From NCBI GenBank assembly GCA_041581635.1, contig JBFICW010000002.1:62001-126000 (forward strand): a DNA stretch of 64,000 nucleotides. Direction: 5' to 3'. Source of the DNA: Porticoccus sp041581635 (lineage in GTDB: Bacteria > Pseudomonadota > Gammaproteobacteria > Pseudomonadales > Porticoccaceae). Under the pieces are notes generated by a model, which ran no database searches, was not told the DNA's origin, and saw only the letters and a program-made list of their open reading frames with translations. A program made the translations under genes and the position numbers. Positions 32,870 through 42,139 of the stretch are shown one piece after another; the stretch's first letter is position 1; each line of letters begins with the position of its first letter.

Positions 32870-34141
32870 CTACCCCACCAAAACATCTGTCTCTCCCTCA
32901 GTTTTGGCAATGATGACCGCACCACAGGAATCACTAAAAACATTTACGGAGGTTCTCAGCATATCGAGAATACGATCCGTCACCAGCAGCATACCAATGC
33001 CCTCCAAGGGCAGACCGACCACCCCAAGAATAACAGTGATCGCCACCAAGCTGGCCGCAGGAATACCTGCAACGCCAATGGACGTCAGCAGTGCCACCAG
33101 CACAATGATGAACTGTGTAACGAAACTTAAATCCAGCCCATAGGCTTGAGCAATAAACATTGCCGCAACACATTCATACAGAGCGGTACCATCCATATTA
33201 ATGGTCGCGCCCAACGGCAACACGAAGGAGGTCGTTCGATTAGAGACGCCAGCATTTTTCTCCACACACTCAATAGTTACCGGTAACGTACCAGAGGACG
33301 ATGCCGTTGAAAAAGCTGTTAACAGTGCCGGCAACATAGCCCGGTAATGTTTCAGTGGGCTCACACCCGATAACCTGAGCATCAAACTCAACGAAACAAA
33401 CACATGGAAAGCCAAGGCCAAAACCACCGTGATAAAAAAGATCAATAATGGCTGAAACGCATCAAAACCGGTAACCGCCACAGTTTTGGCCACCAATCCA
33501 AACACACCAATAGGCGCAAACTTCATGATGAACATCGTAACAGCCATCATAGTTTCGTAAACACCCGTCCAAAAGCTCAGCATGGTGCGGCTGTATTCCT
33601 TCGTGATTCGGGTCATAAATACACCGAACAACAGGCTGAAAAAAATCAACCCCAGCATTTGCCCATCGGAGGCTGCCTTCACAATATTCGGTGGAACCAT
33701 TCGCAAGAAAACGGCGGTGATATCGCCCGCACTGCGCCCTTCGACCCGAGATAGCTGCTCTGAAATCGCATCCGGCGAACTCAAATTCAAACGCGTACCC
33801 GCCGCTTCGCCATCAATGACACCGGGAACCAACAAATTAACCAGTATCAAGCCCACCGTAATAGACAACAGGCTGGTCAACATATAAAACGTTATCGTTT
33901 TGGCGCTGAGCCGACCCAAATTATCACTGTGGCCCAAACCCGCCACACCGACAATAATGGATGACATGACCAATGGCACAATGATCATTTTCAGGGCATT
34001 AAGAAACAGTGTTCCAATGAAATTAAAAATATCGTAGAGACCAACGCCCAATAGCTCACTGTCCACCCCCGACCAAAGCCCCACCATGGTCGCTGCAATA
34101 ATCGCTATGAGCATCTGCCAATGTAATTTTAATTTACCCAT
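32870..34141 (-). CDS. Dicarboxylate/amino acid:cation symporter (DAACS family)
   Basis: A 423-residue GltP/DctA-type sodium or proton symporter. The serine-rich hairpin is 'FSTASSSGTLPVTIECVEK' and the substrate/cation site 'PLGATINMDGTALYE'; a second hairpin has 'SIGVAGIPAASLVAITVIL'. Eight membrane helices are expected. Likely substrates are glutamate/aspartate or C4-dicarboxylates; sequence alone does not separate them. It is transcribed separately, downstream of the LplT-PlsC gene. Confidence 0.92.
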   Translation of the reverse strand: MGKLKLHWQMLIAIIAATMVGLWSGVDSELLGVGLYDIFNFIGTLFLNALKMIIVPLVMSSIIVGVAGLGHSDNLGRLSAKTITFYMLTSLLSITVGLILVNLLVPGVIDGEAAGTRLNLSSPDAISEQLSRVEGRSAGDITAVFLRMVPPNIVKAASDGQMLGLIFFSLLFGVFMTRITKEYSRTMLSFWTGVYETMMAVTMFIMKFAPIGVFGLVAKTVAVTGFDAFQPLLIFFITVVLALAFHVFVSLSLMLRLSGVSPLKHYRAMLPALLTAFSTASSSGTLPVTIECVEKNAGVSNRTTSFVLPLGATINMDGTALYECVAAMFIAQAYGLDLSFVTQFIIVLVALLTSIGVAGIPAASLVAITVILGVVGLPLEGIGMLLVTDRILDMLRTSVNVFSDSCGAVIIAKTEGETDVLVG

Positions 34142-34173
34142 GTTTTCCTACTCTCTGCCCCATGCTAACAATA

Positions 34174-36102
34174 CTAGCGATAACTTCCTCGAAGAGAGGC
34201 CACCTGCTCCTGCAAGCATAGAGCGCTCACCTGTTGCGGAGGAATGGGCCTATTTGCCAACACTTTGATGTGTCGCCATTGTGGACGGAAAGGCTGCTTA
34301 AAAACACCACCGTGACTATGGCTGAAAAAGCTGCCCCACAATCCCTGCAGTGCCATTGGTACAACCGGTACCGGCGTCCGCGCTAAAATACGCTCTATGC
34401 CTGCCTTAAACTCATTAATTTCACCATCCTGCGTCAACTTCCCTTCAGGAAAGATGCAGAGTAAATGTCCCTGACTCAGCGCCTCGGCAATATCGTCCAT
34501 CGCCTTCAAATAGGCCTGCTCGTTCTGCTGTCGAGAACAAATGGGAATCGCACCGCCTGTTCGGAAGATAAAATTAAGTATCGGTAGCTCATAAATAGGC
34601 TTGTACATAATAAAACGTATAGGCCTACGAACTGCGCCAGCCAACAACAACGCATCTACATAACTGACGTGATTGCAGACAATCATCGCTGCGCCACGGG
34701 TAGGGATTTGCTCCAAACCCTGGTGCTTCACCCGATAAATCGTATGACTCAGCAACCAAACCAAAAAACGCATGGTAAATTCCGGTACCTGCTGAAAAAT
34801 AAATACCGCAATAGCGATATTCATCAAGGCCACCGTCAGAAATAAGTCGGGGATACTGAACCCGGCAACGCCCAAAAAGAGAATCCCCAGCAAGCTGGAA
34901 AAAACCATGAACAATGCGTTGAGAATATTGTTGCAACCAATAATTCGGGCACGTTTTTCATCATCGGTGCGAGCCTGAACCATGGCATACAAGGGCACGA
35001 TATACAGCCCACCAAATAAGCCTATCAGGGCAATATCAAGGAGAACACGCAGGCCTCCCGGCTGGACAAAAAAACGGAATGGCCCAACACCCTCCACACC
35101 GCTATATCCATGAGAGGCAAAATAGAGGTCTATCCCGAAAAGGCTTAGACCTATCGCCCCCAAGGGCACTAGGCCAATTTCTACTTTATGCCCACTCAAC
35201 CGATCACAAAGTAATGACCCCATCGCCACCCCCACAGTAAAGGCCGAAAGAATCAAGGCAATGACACCAGGGCTACCGTGTAAGACCGTGACCGTAAAGT
35301 TCGGCATCTGGGTGAGATAGCTGGCACCCAGCATCCAAAACCAGGAGATACCCAGAATGGCCAGAAACACCGTTCGTTTTTCTGATGCCAGCTTGATCAA
35401 GTGCCAGCTAATTCGCGGTACGTTCCAGTCAATTTTTAAGTCAGATGCTTTGGGCTCAGCTACCGGGATCTTCCGACTACTCACCCAGCCAATGACCGCC
35501 ACTGTCACAACGGCTGTACCCACCAGCCATGTAGCATTCTCGGTACCCCCCAGCAAACTTCCGGCAATCGTCCCGATTAAAATAGCAACAAACGTACCCA
35601 TGCCTATCTGGGCATTACCTGCCACTAACTCATCTTCACGCAGGTGCTGGGGTAGAATCGAATATTTTACTGGGCCAAAAAAGGTCGACTGGACACCCAT
35701 CAGGAATAGCACCGCCATCAACAGCCACAGCGCATCAAACCAAAATGCCGCAAAACCAGTGAGCATAATCAGAATTTCTGCCAATTTAATCTGTCGAATA
35801 ATGCGTGATTTTTCATACTTATCGGCAAGCTGACCAGAAATCGCCGAAAACAGGAAGAACGGCAGAACAAACAACCCCGCCGCAAGATTGACTAGCGCAT
35901 TGGTGTTGATGTTGCCCGCGGCTACGCCAGAGATAGAAGCACTGACAATCATAACCAGCAGTGCATTCTTAAAAAGGTTATCGTTTAGCGCCCCAAAAAA
36001 CTGGGTCAGAAAAAGCGGCCAAAACCGACGGGTCTTCAACAGTTGAAACTGTCCTTTACTACTCACCCTAATCCCTTGCGTTTGCCTGTAACAAGCGGAC
36101 AT
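34174..36102 (-). CDS. LplT-like MFS transporter fused to a PlsC-type acyltransferase
   Basis: A 642-residue fusion. Residues ~20-425 form a 12-helix MFS unit beginning 'FWPLFLTQFFGALNDNLFKN', the LplT lysophospholipid flippase signature. Residues ~440-640 are a 1-acylglycerol-phosphate acyltransferase with 'NHVSYVDAL' (HX4D catalytic motif), 'FPEGKL' and 'PVVPMALQGLW'. In E. coli, LplT and the acyltransferase/acyl-ACP synthetase Aas work together to re-acylate lysophospholipids. Here transporter and acyltransferase are one chain and the synthetase domain is absent, so acyl-ACP or acyl-CoA would be the donor. The start is uncertain: an in-frame GTG lies 12 codons inside. Confidence 0.9.
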   Translation of the reverse strand: MSACYRQTQGIRVSSKGQFQLLKTRRFWPLFLTQFFGALNDNLFKNALLVMIVSASISGVAAGNINTNALVNLAAGLFVLPFFLFSAISGQLADKYEKSRIIRQIKLAEILIMLTGFAAFWFDALWLLMAVLFLMGVQSTFFGPVKYSILPQHLREDELVAGNAQIGMGTFVAILIGTIAGSLLGGTENATWLVGTAVVTVAVIGWVSSRKIPVAEPKASDLKIDWNVPRISWHLIKLASEKRTVFLAILGISWFWMLGASYLTQMPNFTVTVLHGSPGVIALILSAFTVGVAMGSLLCDRLSGHKVEIGLVPLGAIGLSLFGIDLYFASHGYSGVEGVGPFRFFVQPGGLRVLLDIALIGLFGGLYIVPLYAMVQARTDDEKRARIIGCNNILNALFMVFSSLLGILFLGVAGFSIPDLFLTVALMNIAIAVFIFQQVPEFTMRFLVWLLSHTIYRVKHQGLEQIPTRGAAMIVCNHVSYVDALLLAGAVRRPIRFIMYKPIYELPILNFIFRTGGAIPICSRQQNEQAYLKAMDDIAEALSQGHLLCIFPEGKLTQDGEINEFKAGIERILARTPVPVVPMALQGLWGSFFSHSHGGVFKQPFRPQWRHIKVLANRPIPPQQVSALCLQEQVASLRGSYR

Positions 36103-36205
36103 CTTGCCGGTCTACCTATAGATATTCAATCCACGATCGCTCACGGGCGACTTGCACCGCTACAAACCCTAGCCATAATAGAGGCAGCCATATCAGGATG
36201 GGCCA

Positions 36206-37234
36206 ATGAGATACGCCTTATTAACGTTGTTTTTTCTTAGTAGTCTGGCGTCAGCACAGGACTCTCGCTATTGCGACACTCTAAACTTTTACCTGGAAAA
36301 TGACCTATTTGGCGAAACCGATCTCCACTATACCAACGGTATTCGTTTTTCATGTGTATCGCCCGATCTCAGTTCTTACCTCGAAGACAAACAGCTTCCC
36401 CCCTGGGTTAGGAAGGTCAATAACAAACTGCGTTTTTTTCATGGACTCAAAAAAGCTGATGACCCCAAACTTCAGCGCAACTTAGTTGTTAGCCTTGGGC
36501 AGCTGATGTTTACCCCATCAGACAACGACCAAAAAGAGATCATCAAGGACGACCGTCCCTATGCCGGCTACCTCTATATGGGCTTTGCCTACCACACTCG
36601 CGATGCAGAACAACTGGATACTCTTGAAGTCAATGTGGGCATGATTGGCCCAGCTTCGCTGGCAGAAGAGTCGCAGGATTTTATTCACGACCTTCGTGCT
36701 ATCGATAAATTTCAGGGCTGGGATAACCAACTGGACAATGAGCTGGGCCTGCAATTTGTTTACGAACACAAGCATCGCTTCAAATTAACCAATCGCTGGC
36801 CCCATCAAGACTTTATCGCCCATAGTGGTATCAGCCTTGGCAATGTAGCCACTTACCTCAATATGGGTGGCGAGTACCGCATTGGCTGGCAACTACCGGA
36901 AGACTTCGGTACCGCCGCGGTCAGACCAGGGGGAGATAATAGTGCCCCTGGCAAAGGAGATATTCGCCACTGTAGTCTTCCAATCTGTGGGTTACACGCC
37001 TTTATCTCCATTGATACCCGACTGGTCGCACGAGATATTTTTCTAGATGGCAACACCTTTGAAGACAGCCATAGTGTTGATCGCCGACCCGCGGTTGCCG
37101 ATGCCTCTGTGGGCTTCAGTTTTTTGGTTCACGGCTGGAAAGTCTCCTACGCCAAAGTTTTCCGTACCCGCGAATTTGAGGAGCAAGAACATTCCCATGA
37201 ATATGGCTCTTTAGCGATCTCCTATTCTTGGTAG
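36206..37234 (+). CDS. LpxR-like outer-membrane lipid A 3'-O-deacylase (DUF2219)
   Basis: A 342-residue protein with a signal peptide ('MRYALLTLFFLSSLASA', cleavage before QDS) and the DUF2219 beta-barrel pattern. 'FYLENDLFGETDLHYTNGI' contains the Asn-Asp pair and Thr of the LpxR active site, 'DDRPYAGYLYMGF' is the next conserved block, and 'DFIHDLRAIDKFQGWDNQL' supplies the conserved His. LpxR removes the 3'-acyloxyacyl chain of lipid A in the outer membrane. It is divergent from the LplT-PlsC gene. Enzyme activity is inferred from the family. Confidence 0.85.
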   Translation: MRYALLTLFFLSSLASAQDSRYCDTLNFYLENDLFGETDLHYTNGIRFSCVSPDLSSYLEDKQLPPWVRKVNNKLRFFHGLKKADDPKLQRNLVVSLGQLMFTPSDNDQKEIIKDDRPYAGYLYMGFAYHTRDAEQLDTLEVNVGMIGPASLAEESQDFIHDLRAIDKFQGWDNQLDNELGLQFVYEHKHRFKLTNRWPHQDFIAHSGISLGNVATYLNMGGEYRIGWQLPEDFGTAAVRPGGDNSAPGKGDIRHCSLPICGLHAFISIDTRLVARDIFLDGNTFEDSHSVDRRPAVADASVGFSFLVHGWKVSYAKVFRTREFEEQEHSHEYGSLAISYSW

Positions 37235-37246
37235 TTGTGCAACCAA

Positions 37247-37263
37247 ACGCTAAAGACTAGCGT
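37247..37263 (+). terminator. Short hairpin after the LpxR-like gene
   Basis: ACGCTA / TAGCGT with a 5-base loop, 13 bases after the stop codon. There is no proper T run after it, so it may be a weak terminator or only an RNA-end-stabilising hairpin. Confidence 0.3.
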
Positions 37264-37311
37264 CGTTCTAGGTTAGAATACTCCGCGATCAACGATGTAC
37301 AGGCCACAACC

Positions 37312-37908
37312 TTGCCCGCTTTACGCTTCCCCAACCGCAAGTTTCACCTTGAACCAACCTGGCATAGCTATAGGCGCGTACCGGGTGCCGCCGTACCGAT
37401 GCCACTGAGAAGCTGGCTGCTCGATCGCGGTTCACTGACCGAGCGATTGATTAAGGCCAGTCAGGGTCAGTTCCGAGTCGAGGTACTCCGGCAGCACATG
37501 GCGCTCCCTCACTTATCTGAATGCCACGCCCTGGGCGTGCCATCACGACAGCGGGCGCTGGTTCGGGAGGTTGTGCTCTACGGTAATAATCAACCGTGGG
37601 TCTACGCTCGAAGTATCATTCCAGTAAAAACGCTGACAGGGCGCCTTCGTAGTTTGAGCAAGCTGGATAATCGTCCCCTGGGCGCATTGTTATTTAATGA
37701 TGTCTCCATGCAGCGTAGCCAAATCGAGATCACCTGCACAAATACTGACACATTGGCACTACCGGCTCTGCCAGGTGATTTTCGGGGCAAGGTATGGGGG
37801 CGTCGTTCCGTCTTCTACCTGGATCAAAAACCACTATTAGTGAGCGAGATGTTTTTACCCGGATTTAAACCGTACAATAGACCGCTGACACCACACTTTT
37901 ATCGCTAG
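37312..37908 (+). CDS. ubiC: Chorismate pyruvate-lyase
   Basis: Converts chorismate to 4-hydroxybenzoate and pyruvate, the entry step of ubiquinone synthesis. The 198-residue protein shows 'LVREVVLYGNNQPWVYARSI' and 'GRRSVFYLDQKPLLVSEMFL', with the Arg and Glu of the UbiC product site. No ATG or GTG precedes the conserved region in frame; TTG at 37312 is the only conventional start seen, so the N-terminus is uncertain. It is 7 bases upstream of ubiA and clearly coupled. Confidence 0.92.
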   Translation: MPALRFPNRKFHLEPTWHSYRRVPGAAVPMPLRSWLLDRGSLTERLIKASQGQFRVEVLRQHMALPHLSECHALGVPSRQRALVREVVLYGNNQPWVYARSIIPVKTLTGRLRSLSKLDNRPLGALLFNDVSMQRSQIEITCTNTDTLALPALPGDFRGKVWGRRSVFYLDQKPLLVSEMFLPGFKPYNRPLTPHFYR

Positions 37909-37915
37909 CCACTGT

Positions 37916-38788
37916 ATGAGTCATTTCAAACAACGCCTACCAGATTTTTTCCGGTTAATGCGCTTTGATAAGCCCATCGGCACCATGCTGTTACTTTGGC
38001 CTACACTCTGGGCCCTATGGCTTGCCGCAGGTGGTATACCCGATATAAAAAACCTGCTGATTTTTATCCCCGGTGTCATTTTGATGCGTGCCGCCGGCTG
38101 CGTGATCAACGATTTTGCTGATCGACGTGTGGATGGCCATGTGGAGCGCACGCAAAACCGGCCCCTTCCACGTGGGACCATATCCTCCAAGGAAGCATTA
38201 TTACTATTTAGCTTTCTATGCCTCAGTGCATTTGGGCTGGTTCTGCTCACCAACCCATTAACCATCAAGCTCTCGTTTTTAGGTGTGGCACTTGCCGCCT
38301 GCTACCCATTCATGAAACGTTATACCCATTTGCCCCAGCTGGTCCTCGGCGCCGCTTTTGCCTGGAGTATTCCCATGGCATTCTCCGCCCAAACTAATCA
38401 GTTACCCACCGAACTTTGGGCACTTTATGCCGCTGTCATACTCTGGACTGTGGCCTACGATACGTTTTATGCCATGGTTGATCGCGATGACGATTTAAAA
38501 ATTGGGGTCAAATCCACTGCCATCTTGTTTGGCGACATGGATATACCGATCACCGCCACCTTACAGATACTGGTGCTGATAGCACTTGCCATGACCGGTG
38601 CAAATTTTGGCCGAGGGCTATGGTTTTTTCTCTCCCTTGTAGCAGCGGGGCTATTGTTCCTTTACCAGCAATTTTTAATTCGCCACCGAGAACGAGACAA
38701 ATGCTTTCAAGCATTCCTCAACAACCACCTTGTGGGCGCAATCATATTTATTGGGCTGGCGCTGGACTACCAGATTGCGCCTGGCTAG
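37916..38788 (+). CDS. ubiA: 4-hydroxybenzoate octaprenyltransferase
   Basis: A 290-residue membrane prenyltransferase attaching the polyprenyl tail to 4-hydroxybenzoate. The two Asp-rich motifs are 'NDFADRRVDGHVERTQNRP' and 'YDTFYAMVDRDDDLKIGVKS', and 'RFDKPIGTMLLLWPTLWAL' opens the protein. Eight to nine membrane helices are visible. It is paired with ubiC, and phoB follows 84 bases later, as in Pseudomonas. Confidence 0.97.
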   Translation: MSHFKQRLPDFFRLMRFDKPIGTMLLLWPTLWALWLAAGGIPDIKNLLIFIPGVILMRAAGCVINDFADRRVDGHVERTQNRPLPRGTISSKEALLLFSFLCLSAFGLVLLTNPLTIKLSFLGVALAACYPFMKRYTHLPQLVLGAAFAWSIPMAFSAQTNQLPTELWALYAAVILWTVAYDTFYAMVDRDDDLKIGVKSTAILFGDMDIPITATLQILVLIALAMTGANFGRGLWFFLSLVAAGLLFLYQQFLIRHRERDKCFQAFLNNHLVGAIIFIGLALDYQIAPG

Positions 38789-38809
38789 GAAACGCATACC
38801 CCAGGGTTG

Positions 38810-38842
38810 TGTCATCTCATTGTCATAACCATGTCATGTAAT
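38810..38842 (+). promoter_or_regulatory. Pho box (three half-sites) and -10 element of phoBR
   Basis: TGTCAT occurs at 38810, 38821 and 38832, exactly 11 bases apart: a textbook PhoB direct-repeat site with one extra half-site. TGTAAT (38837-38842) lies 10 bases after the second repeat, where the -10 of a PhoB-activated promoter is expected. This indicates autoregulation of phoBR. Confidence 0.9.
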
Positions 38843-38872
38843 AGGCTTGTTAATTTCACTGATGACAAGATT

Positions 38873-39574
38873 ATGAGCAAAAAAACCATACTGGTCGTGG
38901 ATGATGAACCCGCCATTCGCGACATGATCAGCACAGCGCTCGATGTGGCAGGCTATGATTGTCTACAGGCAGAAAATGCCCAGCAGGCTCACGGCATGAT
39001 TATCGATGATAAGCCCGATCTGGTTCTGCTGGACTGGATGATGCCTGGAACCAGTGGCATAGAATTAATCCGCAGGTTACAGCGGGATGAGCTGACCAAC
39101 AATGTCCCGGTCATCATGCTTACCGCAAAGGCGGCCGAAGATAATATGGTTCAGGGATTGGAGGTAGGTGCAGATGATTACATCACCAAACCATTTTCCC
39201 CCAGAGCGCTCGTCGCCCGCATTAATGCTGTACTAAGACGCGCCGAATCAGAGCTACCACAAGAACCAATAGAAGTGGATCAGCTGCTCTTTGACCCGAT
39301 CAGCCATAGGGTCACCATTTCCGGCCATGCCGTCACCATGGGGCCTACTGAATTCAAGCTCCTGAGTTTTTTCCTTACTCACCAAGAACGCGTCTATTCT
39401 CGCGATCAAATCCTCGATCATGTGTGGGGCGGTAACGTCTACATGGATGAGCGCACCGTTGATGTTCATATTCGTCGTCTGCGCAAGGCAATATCACTTG
39501 AAGGCCATGACCGCTTCATTCAGACTGTGCGGGGCGCGGGCTACCGCTTCTCCACCAAGGTTGTTGAAGAATAG
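38873..39574 (+). CDS. phoB: Phosphate regulon response regulator PhoB
   Basis: A 233-residue OmpR/PhoB-class regulator starting 'MSKKTILVVDDEPAIRDM'. Phospho-acceptor Asp54 is in 'LLDWMMPG' and the conserved Lys in 'YITKPF'. The C-terminal winged helix ends 'ERTVDVHIRRLRKAI' and 'TVRGAGYRFS'. An in-frame upstream start at 38807 is rejected because it would lie inside the Pho box. It activates Pst, alkaline phosphatase and related genes when phosphate is scarce. Confidence 0.97.
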   Translation: MSKKTILVVDDEPAIRDMISTALDVAGYDCLQAENAQQAHGMIIDDKPDLVLLDWMMPGTSGIELIRRLQRDELTNNVPVIMLTAKAAEDNMVQGLEVGADDYITKPFSPRALVARINAVLRRAESELPQEPIEVDQLLFDPISHRVTISGHAVTMGPTEFKLLSFFLTHQERVYSRDQILDHVWGGNVYMDERTVDVHIRRLRKAISLEGHDRFIQTVRGAGYRFSTKVVEE

Positions 39575-39585
39575 GAATCAGCCAC

Positions 39586-40866
39586 TTGCATAGAGGGCTT
39601 CAAACAGAAATACAGCGGATCTTGCTGCTCAGCCTATTTCTGTTAATTTTTGGGTTTATAAATGGCTACCTGCTACTTACGTTACTCGTTGGCGGTGGCC
39701 TCTACATGTTGTGGACCTTTTTCCACATTTCCAAACTTTACGACTGGTTGGACAAGGGCTGCTCTGGGCTACCTCCAGAGGCCAGTGGTGTTTGGGGCGA
39801 TATGGCTGATTACCTGTATCGCATGCAAAAACGTAATGAGCGAGCCAAGCAAAGCCGAAAGGGGCTTTCAGAGCGAGTACGCAACATTACCGATGCGCTG
39901 GCCGATGGCACACTCACACTTACCTCTGACCGCGTACTCGAATGGTGGAATCCCGCCGCCAAAAAATTATTGGGCCTGAAAAAAAGTGATCGCGGCCAAT
40001 CTATTATTAATCTGGTGCGCGACCCTCGGTTTGTGGCTTTTATTCAAAAAAAGACGCTAGACTCACCACTGGAACTAACCTCGCCCGAAGACCCCAGCAG
40101 AACCCTGTTATTTACTGCCGCCGAGTTCGGAGATGGCAATGTGATACTCGTAGTTCAAGACATCACTCGCATCAGCAACCTAGAACAAATGCGCCAGGAC
40201 TTTGTCGCCAACATATCTCACGAGCTGCGCACACCTCTAACGGTTCTGTCGGGCTATATCGAAACCCTGCAGGACAATGCGGATCAGCTTCCAGACAACT
40301 GGAAAAAAGCGCTGGCACACATGCAACAACAAACTGACCGCATGAATGCGCTAGCCAATGATCTGGTCATGTTGTCACAGCTTGAATCGACTCGCGAATC
40401 ACCCTCAAGCACACCCGTAAAAGTCCTTCCGTTACTGCAACAAATTGCCGATGATGCCAGCATGATTGCTGCTGATAACACCAAAATCACACTGAATTGC
40501 AATGCAGACATGTTCTTGAATGGCGAGTCAAAAGAACTCTACAGTGCTTTTTCAAATCTGGTATTCAATGCGATTAAGCACAACCCACAGGGCACCAGTG
40601 TAGCGATCAAGGGCTATGCCACCGACGATGCGAATATCATCGAAGTTGCCGATGATGGTAATGGTATTGACCCGAAACACATCTCTCGCCTTACCGAACG
40701 CTTTTACCGAGTTGATCAAAGCCGCGCCTCCAGTACTGGCGGCACCGGCTTGGGGCTGGCCATCGTCAAGCACGTACTGATGCGCCATGGAGGCCGTCTC
40801 AACATTACAGCAACGCTGAGCAAAGGCAGCTGTTTCCAGTGTCGCTTTCCCAAACTCGATCAGTAG
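39586..40866 (+). CDS. phoR: Phosphate regulon sensor histidine kinase PhoR
   Basis: A 426-residue kinase with two N-terminal hydrophobic helices (about residues 12-45), the short PhoR periplasm-less linker, a PAS domain (about 95-190), the H box 'DFVANISHELRTPLT' with His212 and a HATPase domain ('FNAIKHNPQGT', 'VADDGNGIDPKHI', 'GGTGLGLAIVKHV'). The start is TTG, with AGGAA 8 bases upstream overlapping the phoB end. It controls PhoB together with PstSCAB and PhoU. Confidence 0.95.
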   Translation: MHRGLQTEIQRILLLSLFLLIFGFINGYLLLTLLVGGGLYMLWTFFHISKLYDWLDKGCSGLPPEASGVWGDMADYLYRMQKRNERAKQSRKGLSERVRNITDALADGTLTLTSDRVLEWWNPAAKKLLGLKKSDRGQSIINLVRDPRFVAFIQKKTLDSPLELTSPEDPSRTLLFTAAEFGDGNVILVVQDITRISNLEQMRQDFVANISHELRTPLTVLSGYIETLQDNADQLPDNWKKALAHMQQQTDRMNALANDLVMLSQLESTRESPSSTPVKVLPLLQQIADDASMIAADNTKITLNCNADMFLNGESKELYSAFSNLVFNAIKHNPQGTSVAIKGYATDDANIIEVADDGNGIDPKHISRLTERFYRVDQSRASSTGGTGLGLAIVKHVLMRHGGRLNITATLSKGSCFQCRFPKLDQ

Positions 40867-40928
40867 CATAAAGTTACCGCTGCCGGCCCTATGGCAACCA
40901 CCGACGCCAGATACCCCAAGAACAAGGC

Positions 40929-42074
40929 ATGACTATAAAATATCGGACTCTATCGTCTATTGAGCAGTGCTCACCAACGCAGTGGAATGGGCTTTTTGCC
41001 AACGATTATCCATTTCTACAGCACGGCTTTTTGTCGCTATTAGAATCCTCTGGTAGTGCTTGCACTGAAACGGGGTGGGAGCCTAAACATCTACTGCTGG
41101 AAGAGAATGGAGCTCTGGTTGCAGCACTGCCTCTCTACTTAAAAAGTCATTCGTGGGGCGAATATGTGTTTGACTGGTCCTGGGCTGAGGCCTACCAAGA
41201 ACACCACATCGACTACTATCCCAAACTACTCACCGCCATACCCTTCACCCCCGCCACAGGCCCCCGGATTGGCCTGGCTCCAGGCGTCAACTTAACCGAC
41301 GTTATGCCCTGTATGCTGAATGCCATCCATAATATTGCCGACCAGCACAATGCTTCGAGCTGGCACCTGCTATTTCCAGACCAAACTCTTGCCGCTGGCT
41401 TGAAAGGGATGGAATTGATGAAGCGCGTGGGAGCTCAGTATCACTGGATCAACCACAATTACAGCCACTTTGATGAATTTATCGGCACATTCACTTCAAG
41501 AAAGCGTAAAAACCTTAATCGTGAACGCCGCTCTGTCGCCCAGCAACAGCTCAGCGTACAGCGCCTAAAAGGAGCACAAATCACCCCGGACTGGTGGGAA
41601 TTTTTTTACCTGATGTATCAACGCACTTACTTAAAACGCAACGGCAGCGGCGGCTATCTTACCAAGGCATTCTTCCTCCAACTGGGCGAATTAATAGACG
41701 AGCAACTGATGATGGCCGTTGCCGAGGACAACCGTGGCAACAAAGTAGCTGCCGCCCTGTTTTTTTACGACAGCAACACGCTCTACGGGCGGTATTGGGG
41801 ATGTATTCAAGAGTGTGATTCCCTGCACTTTGAGCTCTGTTACTACCAGGGTATTGAATTTGCTATCGAACAGGGGATTTCACGCTTTGATGCCGGGGCC
41901 CAGGGAGAACACAAAATCAAACGTGGTTTTGAGCCCGTTGAGACCCGCTCTTTTCACTGGATCAAGCACCCAGGGTTTTCACATGCTATTGGCCGTTATC
42001 TCGCTCAGGAAAAAAATCATATAACGCACTATATGTTAGACGCCAGACAACAACTCCCATACAAAATATTATAA
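40929..42074 (+). CDS. FemAB-like GNAT-fold protein (PF04339 type)
   Basis: A 381-residue protein of the 'peptidogalycan biosynthesis' group: 'YPFLQHGFLSLLESSGSACT', 'ALPLYLKSHSWGEYVFDWSW', 'SRKRKNLNRERR' and the C-terminal 'FDAGAQGEHKIKRGFEPVET' are hallmark segments. The fold is a double GNAT as in Fem transferases, but substrates are unknown and Gram-negative members are not shown to modify peptidoglycan. It follows phoR by 62 bases on the same strand, so read-through from the Pho promoter is possible. Confidence 0.85.
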   Translation: MTIKYRTLSSIEQCSPTQWNGLFANDYPFLQHGFLSLLESSGSACTETGWEPKHLLLEENGALVAALPLYLKSHSWGEYVFDWSWAEAYQEHHIDYYPKLLTAIPFTPATGPRIGLAPGVNLTDVMPCMLNAIHNIADQHNASSWHLLFPDQTLAAGLKGMELMKRVGAQYHWINHNYSHFDEFIGTFTSRKRKNLNRERRSVAQQQLSVQRLKGAQITPDWWEFFYLMYQRTYLKRNGSGGYLTKAFFLQLGELIDEQLMMAVAEDNRGNKVAAALFFYDSNTLYGRYWGCIQECDSLHFELCYYQGIEFAIEQGISRFDAGAQGEHKIKRGFEPVETRSFHWIKHPGFSHAIGRYLAQEKNHITHYMLDARQQLPYKIL

Positions 42075-42139
42075 GTAATAATTTATCCTGCTATTCTTTA
42101 AGCAAGTACCTTCACAAACTAAACACTAGGAAGACGTTC

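Noticed and set aside
38807..38872. Upstream in-frame start for phoB
   Set aside because: It would put the Pho box and -10 inside the coding sequence; the conserved PhoB N-terminus begins at 38873.
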